A DNA stretch of 64,000 nt from the NCBI RefSeq assembly GCF_017599345.1, contig NZ_JAGFVL010000053.1, forward strand, positions 1 through 64,000, given 5' to 3'. This document shows, in pieces, positions 18,031-27,807 of this stretch. The number at the start of each line of letters is the position of its first letter. The first letter of the stretch is position 1. Position numbers and translations under genes: made by a program. Under the pieces are notes generated by a model, which did not search any database, was not told the DNA's origin, and saw nothing but the letters and a program-made list of their open reading frames with translations. The DNA comes from Gracilibacillus suaedae (GTDB lineage: Bacteria; Bacillota; Bacilli; Bacillales; Amphibacillaceae).

Positions 18031-19988
18031 TTACCTTTTAATTCTCCATCGATCCATCGTTATATAAAGAGCTGGAAGTAATAATAAAGTCAATATTGTC
18101 GAGAAAATAATTCCAGCTACAATTGATACTGCGAGTGGTTTAAATAAGACATCACCGACAATGATAATTGGTGTTAACGCAGCAATCGAAGTCAAGGTTG
18201 TTAATATGATTGGTCGTAACCTTGCGCGTCCGGCTGCAACGATGGCGTTTACAGTATTACCATCATATTGCTGTTTGTTCTGTTCAATAAATTCAATGAT
18301 CAATATAGAGTTGCGAACAACGATACCAGATAAAGAAACAATACCAAGTACTGCTAAGAAGCTAAGTGGTTGCCCACTAATAAATAAGCCAACAACTGCA
18401 CCTGTCACAGCAAAAAACACAGTACTTGTAATTAAGAAAGGCATCAACAACGAATTAAATTGCACGGCAAGTGTTATATAGATTAAAAATAATACAATCA
18501 CAAACAACTTAGCAATCTCAACAAAAAATTCTGTCTCTGCACTTGCTTCTCCATCCTCCATTAAAACATACTCATCATCTAATTCAGCAAGTTCTGTCTG
18601 CATCGTTTCAATTACTGCTGCAGTATCGGCAGCGAAATTTCCTTCCCCTGAGTCATATACAGCTATTGTGATAATTCTATCCCCATTTTCATGAGTGATT
18701 GCCGCCGTTTGCTCTTCAGTTGTAGTAGATACTAATTCATCAACTGAATAATCCTCTGGTATTCCTTCTTCTGACGTAACAAATACTTGTAGTGAACTAA
18801 GGTCAATTTCCTCGTTTGTTCCCTCATCCAAAACTAATTCCATGTCTAACTTGTTATTATTAGTGTTTATTTCAGATAGTGGCATACCAGCATTTGCAAG
18901 CTGAAGCGTGTTTTTTATTTGGCTAATCGCAATGCCATTTTCTGCGATAAAATCACGATCAATTTCATACGTTTTTACTAATTGACTTGTACCAGCGTTT
19001 AATGTTGCAACTTCAACAGAATTGAGTTCATTTAATTTATTCTTTAATAACGTAGATTGCTCCAACAATACTGCTAAATCAGACCCTTTTAGTTTTAACT
19101 CTATCGTTGGAGATGATGGTGGACCTGATACAATCGTTTCTAGAAATATTTCTGCATTTGGAAACTGCTCTCGTAATTCTTCCTGATAGTTTTCAATATA
19201 TTGAGCTGCTGTAGTTTGGTCACGATTAACGCGAACAACTATTTGGCCAGTATTTTCGCCAGATCTCGTTAAGCTCGAGTTAAAGATATTAGGTAGCCCA
19301 GCCCCTGTATAACGAGCTGTTTCATCCACATACTCGGTATTGTCTTGAATATATTGTTCTAATTCGGCTAATTTTTGATCTGTTTCTTCTATTGGTGTAC
19401 CTTCGTCCAGCGTTACGGAAAGTGTTACTTCCTGTCGATCTGCTGCAGGAAAAAATTCAAATGGTACTTTTATAACTAGCAATAGTAACAAGATACACAC
19501 GATCATCCCGCTTAAGACGGTTAACCATGGTTTTTTCAATGTTGTTGGCAGAACATTATCAGCATAACGTTCTTCTAACCGACGAAAAAGCGCTGTAAGT
19601 AAACCGGATTGGCGTTTTTTGGTGCGATACAACTTTAATTGTCTTGTATATTGAATAGTAGGAATAACAGTCAAGGCAATCAGCGTAGAAGCAATAATCG
19701 TTCCCATCAGAGCAATTGGTAAAGCTTTAATAAATTCCCCATTACTTCCTGATAAAAAAGTCAAAGGAAATCCATTACTTCTTCCTCAATCAGATTGGTA
19801 ATCATCTGTTCCACTATTTCAGGACTTACACCAGGATAAACAGTGGAAATAGTAGCAATATTTTGCTCAATTTCTGGTATATCACGTTTTGGTGTTTGTA
19901 CGTATGTAAAAATCCCTGTAATGATAAACAATAAAACAAAAATCCAAACTATTCTTCGATATTTTATTAATGTTTCCAAACACTTCAC
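18031..19988 (-). pseudogene. RND-family efflux permease with internal deletion and frameshift
   Basis: Two overlapping frames together hold the two ends of one RND permease (normally about 1000-1060 residues). The 75-residue N-terminal piece (19761-19988) has TM1 and the start of the porter domain and ends LIEEEVMDFL-stop. The 577-residue piece (18031-19764) resumes at the family block FPLTFLSGSNGEF, then TM5-TM6, the second porter half and TM8-TM12 with LSGIVVRNSILIIEFIEQ. About 350 residues are missing, including TM2-TM4 with the proton-relay acidic pair. The join is out of frame. No membrane-fusion-protein gene adjoins. Very probably non-functional. Confidence 0.85.
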
Positions 19989-20179
19989 CTCATTAAATTA
20001 TTATCTAAAATATCTTTACTCAAGGGGTTTTACTTTATCACGGTGCTAAGCGTCCACTGATTATAGTCTCACTTTATGTTTATTGTATATAATGAAATAA
20101 TTGAAAACAACAATCGTTTGCATTTTTAACCATTCAGATAGCATAATATGGTAGTACCCTTACTGGAGGAGGATGAAAC

Positions 20180-21412
20180 ATGGATAAGTTATTAAAAAAA
20201 TATGCGAAACTAGCATTACATACTGGTGTAAATTTACAAGAAGGTCAAGGGCTACTCATTCAAGCACCGATTGAGGCCATTGAATTTGTCCGCTTGGTGG
20301 TCACACAAGCATATGAAGCTGGTGCCAAAAATGTCCATGTGGAATGGAAAGATGATGAATTAACTTATTTGAAAATGAAACATGCGCCAATGGAAGTATT
20401 AGAAACGTTCCCGAAATGGCGAAAAGATGCCCTGGTTAGTATGGTGAAAGATGGCTATGCAGTATTAAATATCTATGGTGAAAACCCTGACCTCTTGCAA
20501 GGTATTGACGGCAAGCGAATGGCAGCTGTAACCAAAGCAAGCTCAACTGCTTTAAAAGAATACCGTGATTACATGATGAACGACCAAGTGCGTTGGTCGA
20601 TTGTTGGTTACCCGACGACAGAGTGGGCACAAAAAATATATCCAGATTTAGATGCAAAAGAAGCGAGGGAAAAACTTTGGAAAGAAATTTTCCGTATTGC
20701 ACGTGCCGATCAAGATGATCCAATAGAAGCGTGGAATAAACATAATCAATTATTACGCAATGCCCGTGAATATTTAAATGAGAAAAATTATGCTAAGTTG
20801 CATTTACAAGCAACAGGGACTGACTTAACGATTGAACTACCAGAAGGACATATTTGGCATGGAGGAGCGGCAGAGGCGACTGATGGCGTGACATTTAACC
20901 CAAATATTCCGACTGAAGAAGTATTCTCGATGCCACATAAATACGGTGTCAATGGTCAGGTAACAAGTACAAAACCGCTTAGCTTCCAAGGTCAATTAAT
21001 AGAGAATTTCACCCTGACCTTTAAAGACGGTAAGGTAGTTGATTATTCATGTGAGAAGGGGGCAGAGGCGCTTAAACAGTTATTAGAAGCAGATGAAGAT
21101 GGTGCATCCAGGCTAGGTGAAGTTGCCTTAGTACCACATGAATCTCCAGTCTCTCAAGCGGGAATTGTTTTCTTTAATACCCTGTTTGATGAAAATGCTT
21201 CCTGTCATATCGCTTTAGGAAAAGCGTACCCAACGAGTATAAAAGGCGGCTCTGATATGAAGAAGAAGGAAATGGATCAACATGGTGTTAATGATAGTAT
21301 TGTCCATGAGGACTTTATGATTGGTTCTGCAGACATGAATATTGATGGTATCACGAAAAATGGGAGAAAAGAGGTTATTTTCCGTAACGGTACATGGGCA
21401 GTAGATTTTTAA
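20180..21412 (+). CDS. ampS: M29 family metallo-aminopeptidase (AmpS-like), copy 2
   Basis: A 410-residue M29 aminopeptidase with the same metal-site blocks as the copy at 2092 (PTEEVFSMPHKY, ENASCHIALGKAYPT, HEDFMIGSADMNIDG). Long stretches are identical between the two, so they are paralogues in one genome. ATG after GGAGGAGG. Single gene; no clear terminator is seen before the acyltransferase 118 nt on. Confidence 0.93.
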   Translation: MDKLLKKYAKLALHTGVNLQEGQGLLIQAPIEAIEFVRLVVTQAYEAGAKNVHVEWKDDELTYLKMKHAPMEVLETFPKWRKDALVSMVKDGYAVLNIYGENPDLLQGIDGKRMAAVTKASSTALKEYRDYMMNDQVRWSIVGYPTTEWAQKIYPDLDAKEAREKLWKEIFRIARADQDDPIEAWNKHNQLLRNAREYLNEKNYAKLHLQATGTDLTIELPEGHIWHGGAAEATDGVTFNPNIPTEEVFSMPHKYGVNGQVTSTKPLSFQGQLIENFTLTFKDGKVVDYSCEKGAEALKQLLEADEDGASRLGEVALVPHESPVSQAGIVFFNTLFDENASCHIALGKAYPTSIKGGSDMKKKEMDQHGVNDSIVHEDFMIGSADMNIDGITKNGRKEVIFRNGTWAVDF

Positions 21413-21530
21413 AAAATTTCACAAATTTAACACAACAATTACAAATTGTTAACAATAAGTGGAATTACTTTTTGTTCTTCTTTATAAAAGGTAAGATGGT
21501 ATAAAAGCATAAAAAAAGGGAGAATGAAAA

Positions 21531-22574
21531 ATGCAACGTGAAGCTTATTTCGATAATGCCAAGCTAGTGTTTATATTTTTAGTTGTGTTTGGTCATTTAA
21601 TTCAACCTTTAAAGCAGAATATTGAATTAGTCAATGTGCTATATCAATGGATATATTTATTTCATATGCCGGTGTTTATATTAGTAAGTGGTTTTTTTGC
21701 TAAAGGGGCAAGTGATAAAGGGTATTTGATGAAATTAGTTAAGAGGATCTTATTCCCTTATTTCTTATTCCAAGTATTTTATTCTGTCTACTTTTTTACC
21801 ATAGGTAAAGATAGCTGGGATACCACGTTGTACGATCCACATTGGGGATTATGGTTCTTATTAAGTTTATTTAGCTGGCACCTACTATTGATTGGATATA
21901 AAAAGCTGAAACCTATTTATGGAATTCCATTAGCTTTTATAATAGGTGTTTTGGTAGGCTATCTACCATTTATCGGACCGTCCTTCAGTTTATCAAGAAC
22001 GCTTGTTTTTTTTCCCTTTTTCTTAATCGGTTACTGGCTGTCCCAAGATCAAATATTTAAATTGAAGACAGTTAATAATAAGGCAATCGCACTAGGGGTA
22101 TTGATTGCGGTGTTTGTTACATCTTATGTGACACCAACGATTCCTGTCGAATGGTTATTTGGTTCCCATTCTTATCAAGGCTTGGATGCAGCGGCTAATG
22201 GTGGTTTTATTCGGGCGATGTTATATACCGTAGCTACATTAATGGTTTTTTCGGTATTACTTTTAGTCCCGAATAAACGTTATTCTTTTACACCACTTGG
22301 TCAAAATACCATGTATGTCTATTTGTTACATGGTGTAATTATTCAATACGTTCGCCAAGCGCATTTACTGGCCGTAGACCAAAATCTTGACACATTAGGT
22401 CTTGCTGTCATCGCGGCTGCAATCGTATGGTTTTTAGCATCTAAATGGGTTGTAACCTTCACTCAGCCAATTGTTGAAGGCAAAACAGACCGCATTCAAC
22501 AATGGTGGAAAGAACGGAAAAATAAACGTCAATCATCAGATCAAGTATATCAATACCAAGAAAAGTCATCTTAA
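21531..22574 (+). CDS. Acyltransferase family 3 membrane protein
   Basis: A 347-residue protein with about ten membrane segments and the Acyl_transf_3 (PF01757) opening: FDNAKLVFIFLVVFGHLIQP, with the conserved membrane His, then FHMPVFILVSGFFAK. Relatives in Bacillus (YkrP-like) are uncharacterised. The family O-acylates cell-wall or surface glycans. The target is unknown and no polysaccharide cluster adjoins. The stop codon lies in the terminator stem. Confidence 0.83.
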   Translation: MQREAYFDNAKLVFIFLVVFGHLIQPLKQNIELVNVLYQWIYLFHMPVFILVSGFFAKGASDKGYLMKLVKRILFPYFLFQVFYSVYFFTIGKDSWDTTLYDPHWGLWFLLSLFSWHLLLIGYKKLKPIYGIPLAFIIGVLVGYLPFIGPSFSLSRTLVFFPFFLIGYWLSQDQIFKLKTVNNKAIALGVLIAVFVTSYVTPTIPVEWLFGSHSYQGLDAAANGGFIRAMLYTVATLMVFSVLLLVPNKRYSFTPLGQNTMYVYLLHGVIIQYVRQAHLLAVDQNLDTLGLAVIAAAIVWFLASKWVVTFTQPIVEGKTDRIQQWWKERKNKRQSSDQVYQYQEKSS

Positions 22575-22588
22575 GATGGCTTTTTTTG
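22563..22588 (+). terminator. Intrinsic terminator of the acyltransferase gene
   Basis: The near-palindrome AGTCATCTTAAGATGGCT is followed by seven T. It includes the stop codon. Confidence 0.8.
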
Positions 22589-22592
22589 CTTG

Positions 22593-22657
22593 TAAGGAAA
22601 GAAAGTATATAATCCTCGGTATCAACGCATTTGTTATCAAAGTAGCCATTTTGAAAT
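22593..22657. repeat. Dispersed intergenic repeat, family R1, copy 2
   Basis: AAGGAAAGAAAGTATATAATC at the start and AGTAGCCATTTTGAAAT at the end, the same framing blocks and spacing as 10881-10947. It again follows directly on a terminator. Confidence 0.6.
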
Positions 22658-22666
22658 AAACCGTAT

Positions 22667-22800
22667 AGGAAACCATCGCTGCGGCTGTCCACTTCCCTTT
22701 CCACGGGATTTTCGACTAAGCTAACTTTTCCAAGCAAAACCCGCTTGAAAAAGTTAGCTGAAGGGCAAAGCCCAGATTTGCCGGTTATAAAATAGTCAAC
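22667..22800. repeat. Dispersed intergenic repeat, family R2, copy B
   Basis: In the reverse complement this reads AGCTAACTTTTTCAAGC, GCTTGGAAAAGTTAGCT (an inverted repeat), then CCCGTGGAAAGGGAAGTG and CCGCAGCGATGG. It matches copy A at 1-100. No ORF is supported here. Confidence 0.65.
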
Positions 22801-22818
22801 TACTTTCAAACAGGCTTG

Positions 22819-23679
22819 CTAGGCCTCGTAACGTGCAAGAATCCTGTCTACACTTTTGCCATAGCCTTCACCAAATAAATTTAAATGAACAAGCAAATAA
22901 AACAATTGATAAATCGGTTTAACTTCTTCATAATAATCTTCCAATGGAAAGGCTGCTTGATAACTATGGTAAAAATCAGTCGGAAAACCGCCGAATAACT
23001 CGGTAAACGCTATTTCAAATAAATGATCCCCGTAAACGACAGACGGATCAATTAAATAAGGTTCTCCCCCTTTACCAACTAGCCAGTTACCACCCCATAA
23101 ATCACCATGGAGCAGGGATGCACGAGGTGTCTTCGGTATGTATTGCTCGAGATTAATCAATAAAGATTCCATCCGCTTCTGTCTTTTGCCACTCATTCTT
23201 CCTTTTTCCATAGCAAGTTCCATTTGGGGGCGAAGGCGCATCTCTCGGTAATAGTCAATCCAATTGTTATACCATACATTTTCCTGGATCAATTCTCCGA
23301 CAAAAGTAGTTTGATCTAACCCATAAAATGAACCTGTTTCAGCTAAATGTAAAGCAGCTAAATTCTCTCCTAGCACACGGCCTGTCAAGTTACTTTTGTT
23401 TCCTTCTATCCATTCCATAATTAAAAATAATTCTTCATCATCTTTAGTGATGTCAAAATGATAGACTTCTGGTACTGCGATGGTATTGGTAGCACGAATT
23501 CGTTCTAATCCATCCGCTTCAATTTTAAAAAAATCTGCGGGTACATGTTGATTGGTTTTGATAAAATAATGCTTTTCAGCTGTTTGGACATAATAAGCCT
23601 GATTAATATCACCGCCAGCTATCGGCTGGACAAGCTGGACGGGGGAATAATCTCCGATTAATTGTAACTTTTCGTGCAT
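22819..23679 (-). CDS. Fructosamine/ketosamine-3-kinase family protein
   Basis: A 286-residue protein of the FN3K family (aminoglycoside-kinase-like fold). Family blocks are the N-terminal PIAGGDINQAYYV glycine loop, FIKTN with the ATP-binding Lys, the catalytic LLHGDLWGGNWL and the Mg2+ motif YLIDPSVVYGDHLFEIAF. Members phosphorylate sugar-amine adducts and so repair glycated proteins or small molecules. ATG after GGAGGGAG. Monocistronic, on the opposite strand to its neighbours. Confidence 0.88.
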   Translation of the reverse strand: MHEKLQLIGDYSPVQLVQPIAGGDINQAYYVQTAEKHYFIKTNQHVPADFFKIEADGLERIRATNTIAVPEVYHFDITKDDEELFLIMEWIEGNKSNLTGRVLGENLAALHLAETGSFYGLDQTTFVGELIQENVWYNNWIDYYREMRLRPQMELAMEKGRMSGKRQKRMESLLINLEQYIPKTPRASLLHGDLWGGNWLVGKGGEPYLIDPSVVYGDHLFEIAFTELFGGFPTDFYHSYQAAFPLEDYYEEVKPIYQLFYLLVHLNLFGEGYGKSVDRILARYEA

Positions 23680-23795
23680 GACACTCCCTCCTTGTAAAAC
23701 TAGTATAGCATCTAAAAATCAAGGTAGAAAAGCAAGGTTCTATCGTGTACAATAGGAAAGAATTTATTTATAGGTAGTAGAGGTGAAAGTAAAAT

Positions 23796-25133
23796 ATGCA
23801 ACGAGAAAATTGGGCATCAAGACTAGGTTTTATGCTAGCAGCAATGGGATCTGCTGTAGGTTTAGGTAATATATGGCGCTTCTCTTATGTTGCCGGTGAA
23901 AATGGTGGAGGCGCATTTTTAATTTTATATATTTTAAGTGTGTTAGTGATCGGTATTCCATTATTATTAGTAGAAGTGAGTATCGGAAGAAAGGCGCAAA
24001 GAGATATTGTCGGCTCTTATAAAAAACTGGCACCGAAACAACCATGGTTTATGGTCGGTTATCTAGGTGTTGCGAGTGCCTTTCTAATTCTAAGTTTTTA
24101 CAGTGTCGTAGCAGGATGGGCGCTGTACTACTGGTGGAGATATCTAACAGGTACGATGACTGAGGTGCCGGATATTGGGTTTGGTGGATCATTTGAGGCA
24201 TTTATTTCACAGGATTATGCGCCATTGTTTTGGCATGCGCTTTTCATGGGGATTACTATGTTTATCGTATTAATCGGTGTAAAGAAGGGAATAGAGCTTG
24301 CCAATAAAATATTAATGCCGATTTTAGCGTTAATGATGATTGCGCTGGCGATTTATAGTGTAACACTACCAGGTGCTGCTGATGGACTTGCTTTCTTATT
24401 TCAGCCAGATTGGTCTGTTTTAGAAGATCCTTCTGTCTATATCGCGGCATTAGGACAAGCTTTCTTTTCGTTGAGTTTAGGTGTTGGAACGATGATGACG
24501 TACGGAAGTTATTTAACGAAACAGCATCAGTTACCAGGGGCGACAGTGGGAATTGGTGTAATGGATACTTTATTTGCGATTATTTCAGGTATTGTCATTT
24601 TTCCAGCTGTGTTTGCTTTTGGCATTGATCCTAGTTCTGGACCGCCACTTGTTTTCATAACATTACCAGAAATTTTTTATCAAATGAATTTCGGTAGTAT
24701 GATTGGTTTGGTATTCTTTACAGCATTAAGCTTAGCAGCGATCTCTTCTTCGATTTCATTGCTAGAAGTACCCGTGGCTTATCTGATGCGTGCGGCTAAT
24801 ATGTCCAGAAAATTAGCATCACTTATCGTCGGACTTGTTATTTTTGCATCAGGTGTAACGGTTTCGTTAGGAATGGGAAAATGGAGTGGTATCACCTTGA
24901 TTGGTGATCGCAACATCTTAGATTCAATGGACTTTCTTTCGTCCAATGTTTTCTTACCGATTGGCGGGTTCACGATGGCCTTATTTGTCGGTTGGTATTT
25001 TACCAAACAAGAGGCACTGGAAGCGTCGGATTTAACTAATAATCCAATTCGAAATATCTGGTATTTGTTAGTGAAATTTATCGCACCATTCATAATTGCT
25101 ATCATTTTCTTAAATTCGCTTGGAATTGTATAA
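23796..25133 (+). CDS. Sodium-dependent transporter, NSS/SNF family
   Basis: A 445-residue member of the neurotransmitter:sodium symporter family. It shows the N-terminal signature WASRLGFMLAAMGSAVGLGN with the unwound TM1 Na+/substrate site, IWRFSYVAGENGGGAF, and about 11-12 membrane segments, as in bacterial YhdH/YocR/MhsT-like amino acid transporters. The substrate is unknown. The start follows GAGGTG. The stop lies 21 nt before ywdI. Confidence 0.88.
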   Translation: MQRENWASRLGFMLAAMGSAVGLGNIWRFSYVAGENGGGAFLILYILSVLVIGIPLLLVEVSIGRKAQRDIVGSYKKLAPKQPWFMVGYLGVASAFLILSFYSVVAGWALYYWWRYLTGTMTEVPDIGFGGSFEAFISQDYAPLFWHALFMGITMFIVLIGVKKGIELANKILMPILALMMIALAIYSVTLPGAADGLAFLFQPDWSVLEDPSVYIAALGQAFFSLSLGVGTMMTYGSYLTKQHQLPGATVGIGVMDTLFAIISGIVIFPAVFAFGIDPSSGPPLVFITLPEIFYQMNFGSMIGLVFFTALSLAAISSSISLLEVPVAYLMRAANMSRKLASLIVGLVIFASGVTVSLGMGKWSGITLIGDRNILDSMDFLSSNVFLPIGGFTMALFVGWYFTKQEALEASDLTNNPIRNIWYLLVKFIAPFIIAIIFLNSLGIV

Positions 25134-25154
25134 TAGCAGGAGAGAGGATGAGCG

Positions 25155-25436
25155 ATGATGGCGATTACCAATCAGCAGATTTTACGAAAGATAATAGTGG
25201 AATGTGAACAAGCATTAAAAAATGAAAACAAAGTAAGAGAGCATGCGAAAGCAGTGCAATCTTTAACAGATTTATTATTAGATCAAGATAACAGTGCACC
25301 AGCACCATCAACAAGCTCAATCAATGAATTAGAGTGGCAGAAAATGGTTGGTCAACCTGCGCCAAAACCACCGACAAAACAAGAGAAAAAGGTGGAAGAT
25401 GACGGTGCTAATGGAGATTCACTACTTGACTTCTAA
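25155..25436 (+). CDS. ywdI: YwdI family protein
   Basis: A 93-residue soluble protein with a helical N-terminal half (ITNQQILRKIIVECEQAL) and a low-complexity Pro/Ser/Lys-rich C-terminus ending GDSLLDF. It matches B. subtilis YwdI in size and in position beside ywdK and gerQ (ywdL). No function is known. ATG at 25155 or 25158 after GGAGAGAGG. Confidence 0.75.
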   Translation: MMAITNQQILRKIIVECEQALKNENKVREHAKAVQSLTDLLLDQDNSAPAPSTSSINELEWQKMVGQPAPKPPTKQEKKVEDDGANGDSLLDF

Positions 25437-25455
25437 ATAGGGAGTGGAGATACAA

Positions 25456-25824
25456 ATGAAAATCTTTTTATTATTAGGTATTCTGAATGGTTTTCTTGCC
25501 GTGGCTTTAGGAGCTTTTGGTGCCCATGGTCTAGAAGGTAAATTATCAGAGAAGATGCTTGCAACGTGGGAAAAAGCAGTACAATATCAAATGTTTCATA
25601 CAGTCACCTTACTTGCAACAGGTTTATTAATGCCGAAAATTACGTCTGGAAGTATCATATCAGCAGGCTGGTTTTTCTTTGCGGGAATCATCTTGTTCTC
25701 CGGCAGTCTCTATATCTATTCGACAACTCAGATCAAAACATTTGCGATGATTACACCGATTGGTGGATTGGCATTTTTAGTCGGCTGGGTGTTGTTAGGT
25801 TATGCAGTAATCAAGTATATCTAG
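25456..25824 (+). CDS. ywdK: DUF423 membrane protein YwdK
   Basis: A 122-residue protein with four membrane segments and the DUF423 opening NGFLAVALGAFGAHGLEGKL. The ATG at 25456 follows GGAG at 6 nt; an upstream in-frame GTG is part of the ribosome site and was not used. It lies 19 nt after ywdI in the same order as in B. subtilis, but ywdJ is missing between them. Function unknown. Confidence 0.85.
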   Translation: MKIFLLLGILNGFLAVALGAFGAHGLEGKLSEKMLATWEKAVQYQMFHTVTLLATGLLMPKITSGSIISAGWFFFAGIILFSGSLYIYSTTQIKTFAMITPIGGLAFLVGWVLLGYAVIKYI

Positions 25825-25830
25825 TTTTTT

Positions 25831-25868
25831 ATGACCCTTTGCTACCACCAAAGGGTCATTGTTTTTTT
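25831..25868. terminator. Intrinsic terminator of ywdI-ywdK
   Basis: ATGACCCTTTG / CAAAGGGTCAT, an 11-bp perfect stem, then TGTTTTTTT. It abuts the end of the convergent small gene. Confidence 0.88.
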
Positions 25869-26115
25869 ACATATAGAAAAGCACAAGCGCCATTATTCCG
25901 ATGATACCAATACCTCGTAATATAAATTGTGAAAAGAAAAATGAATGCCCCTTTCTCCACTCTTTCCAAGCTTCAATGAAAAAATTGATACTTAAGCTGG
26001 CTAAGGCAATCATCCCTAACAAAGTCGATTGATTTTGCCATGCGAGTATAATGAAAACAAGTGTCAAGCTAAAACAAGCAACCGTAATTTCATCGATTGA
26101 AGCTTTTTTCTTCAT
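25867..26115 (-). CDS. Small membrane protein of unknown function
   Basis: 82 residues with two or three hydrophobic stretches (EITVACFSLTLVFIILAW; LGMIALASLSINFFIEAW; GIIGIMALVLFYM) and a basic segment between them. The ATG at 26115 follows GGAGGT at good spacing; an extended frame reaching 26148 lacks such a site. No family was recognised. It lies downstream of gerQ on the same strand but beyond gerQ's terminator. Confidence 0.6.
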   Translation of the reverse strand: MKKKASIDEITVACFSLTLVFIILAWQNQSTLLGMIALASLSINFFIEAWKEWRKGHSFFFSQFILRGIGIIGIMALVLFYM

Positions 26116-26130
26116 GATCTTTACCTCCAT

Positions 26131-26160
26131 AAGAAAAGACACAAGCATTTACTTGTGTCT
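26131..26160 (-). terminator. Intrinsic terminator of gerQ
   Basis: On the minus strand AGACACAAG / CTTGTGTCT with a 6-nt loop is followed by TTTCTT. Confidence 0.75.
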
Positions 26161-26179
26161 GAGCTGTTGAAGTATGTTC

Positions 26180-26202
26180 TTTAGGAACGAAAGTATAAAA
26201 TT
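26180..26202. repeat. Partial R1 repeat, copy 3
   Basis: TTAGGAACGAAAGTATAAAATT matches the left end of the R1 repeats at 10881 and 22593. The right half is absent. Confidence 0.4.
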
Positions 26203-26209
26203 TAGGTAT

Positions 26210-26719
26210 TTAGCGTGGTGAATAGGATACTGTGCCAGGGTTTTGGTTATATGGATAATCGTAATTAATTTCTTCATCAAATGTAATATAATCTAAGTAC
26301 ACCATTAATAACACATAACGTTTACCAGTTTCAGGATCACTTAAAATAATGTGATCACGACCAGCTGCTTCGATGATTCCTTTAAATACTTTTGCGTTCC
26401 AGCGGTCATTGTTTTCAAACGTCATGTATACGGTAGCTCTTTTCCCTTTGTTTAATCGAAGGATATTTTCGATATAGGATTCTTCAGCAGGGAGCATACC
26501 AGGTATGTCTGAAACGGGTGGTTGCTGTGGCTGTCCAGTCCCGATCGTTCCTCCTGACTGTGCCATTTGCCCCATCTGACCATATTGGCCCATCTGGGGC
26601 ATTTGTCCATAAGGGTACTGATATCCTCCGTAACCACTTGGCATACCATAGTAGCCTTGCGGAGTATATGGTTGCCTATTGACAGGCTGCTGTTGGCTCT
26701 GATTTTGATTTTGACTCAT
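26210..26719 (-). CDS. gerQ: Spore coat / germination protein GerQ
   Basis: 169 residues. The N-terminal third is Gln/Tyr/Gly/Pro-rich and low in complexity, followed by a conserved C-terminal domain of about 80 residues (SYIENILRLNKGKRATVYMT; YLDYITFDEEI), as in GerQ (YwdL). In B. subtilis GerQ holds the cortex hydrolase CwlJ in the coat and is crosslinked by transglutaminase through Lys/Gln. The ATG at 26719 follows AAAGGAGT; the frame extends upstream without a better site. Expression is expected in the mother cell. Confidence 0.92.
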   Translation of the reverse strand: MSQNQNQSQQQPVNRQPYTPQGYYGMPSGYGGYQYPYGQMPQMGQYGQMGQMAQSGGTIGTGQPQQPPVSDIPGMLPAEESYIENILRLNKGKRATVYMTFENNDRWNAKVFKGIIEAAGRDHIILSDPETGKRYVLLMVYLDYITFDEEINYDYPYNQNPGTVSYSPR

Positions 26720-26814
26720 TAATAAGACTCCTTTCTTAAATCGGAAATTTGCTCGTGCTTTTTCCATATTCCTACTAGTCATCTATATGCATTTTGTTTT
26801 GCAAACATGCATAA

Positions 26815-26844
26815 AGAAAAAACACACGGAAAATACCGTGTGTT
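26815..26844 (-). terminator. Intrinsic terminator of hemQ
   Basis: AACACACGG / CCGTGTGTT with a 6-nt loop, followed on the minus strand by a T run. It begins at the hemQ stop. Confidence 0.85.
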
Positions 26845-27590
26845 TAAATAGCTAAATAAGCTGGAATCTCTTCTGTTTTTAAAATGTTGCCGACATAGAA
26901 TGGTCCAAACTCTCCATATCGTGCACTGACCACATCAAAGCGCATTTCATAGACAATCTTTTTGATTTGTAGCACATCTTTAGCAAATAAAGTAACACTC
27001 CATTCCCAATCATCAAAGCCCATGGACCCGGTAATAATTTGTTTGATCTCACCAGCATACTTTCTCCCCGTCAAACTATGCTCATACATTAATTGACGGC
27101 GCTCATCCATCGGCAGCATATACCAGTTATCATTACCTTCCCGGCGCTTGTCCATTGGATAGAAGCAAATATGGTCCCATTGCGGTAGCTTCGGCTTCAA
27201 GCGCGCGCGAACACCTGGGTTGTCTTCTGGATTATCGGATTCCTTCGACATATATTTGGATAGTTCCACAACGGACACGTAAGAGTAGCTTGGTGTTGTG
27301 AACTCAGCAAATTTTGATTTATTAAAGCGTAATTCGATTTCTTCTAGCTCTTTCATAGTTGGGCGAAGAATCATTAAAATGATATCTGCTTTTTGTCCCA
27401 TTAAAGAATAAAAAGCATGACTCCCATCACGTGCTTCAGAGACTTCTTCCCATTCCTGAAGCATCGTCTGCAATTCGTCGACCGCTTCTTTGCGCTCATC
27501 TTCGGAAGCTTTTTTCCATTTTGTCCAATCTATTTTACGTAAATCGTGTAAACAATACCAACCATCCATTGTTTCGACTGCTTCTGGCAT
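26844..27590 (-). CDS. hemQ: Coproheme decarboxylase HemQ (ChdC, YwfI)
   Basis: A 248-residue chlorite-dismutase-fold protein that performs the last step of the coproporphyrin-dependent haem pathway: oxidative decarboxylation of coproheme III to haem b with peroxide. Visible blocks are [14 protein letters not shown] at the start, the Tyr-containing [15 protein letters not shown], and [20 protein letters not shown] with the haem-ligand His, then [12 protein letters not shown]. It is divergent from pta, the same arrangement as ywfI-pta in B. subtilis. ATG after AAAGGAGTG. Confidence 0.94.
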   Translation of the reverse strand: MPEAVETMDGWYCLHDLRKIDWTKWKKASEDERKEAVDELQTMLQEWEEVSEARDGSHAFYSLMGQKADIILMILRPTMKELEEIELRFNKSKFAEFTTPSYSYVSVVELSKYMSKESDNPEDNPGVRARLKPKLPQWDHICFYPMDKRREGNDNWYMLPMDERRQLMYEHSLTGRKYAGEIKQIITGSMGFDDWEWSVTLFAKDVLQIKKIVYEMRFDVVSARYGEFGPFYVGNILKTEEIPAYLAI

Positions 27591-27774
27591 TTTGATTCAC
27601 TCCTTTTAGAAATCATCCTTTCGTTTTAATATAACATATTTGGGGAAAAATACTTATTGAAACGCAAGTTAAAATGACAATTTCTAACAAAAAAATGAAC
27701 AATTTTAAAATTTTTTGTATTGAAACGCATTCATATAGGTTCACACTTTCATTATTACACGAAAACGCGTATCA

Positions 27775-27780
27775 TATAAT
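27775..27780 (+). promoter_or_regulatory. Candidate -10 box of pta
   Basis: Consensus TATAAT, 28 nt before the pta ATG. The expected -35 position (TTATTA) is poor, which fits an activator-dependent promoter. About 60 bp upstream of the presumed start, GAAACGCATTCA resembles but does not match a CcpA cre site. Confidence 0.4.
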
Positions 27781-27807
27781 ACAGATAATATTTTGGAGGG
27801 TTAAAAA

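Noticed and set aside
27655-27735. CcpA cre sites upstream of pta (two GAAACGC words)
   Set aside because: Neither fits the cre consensus; the central CG is out of register by one base.
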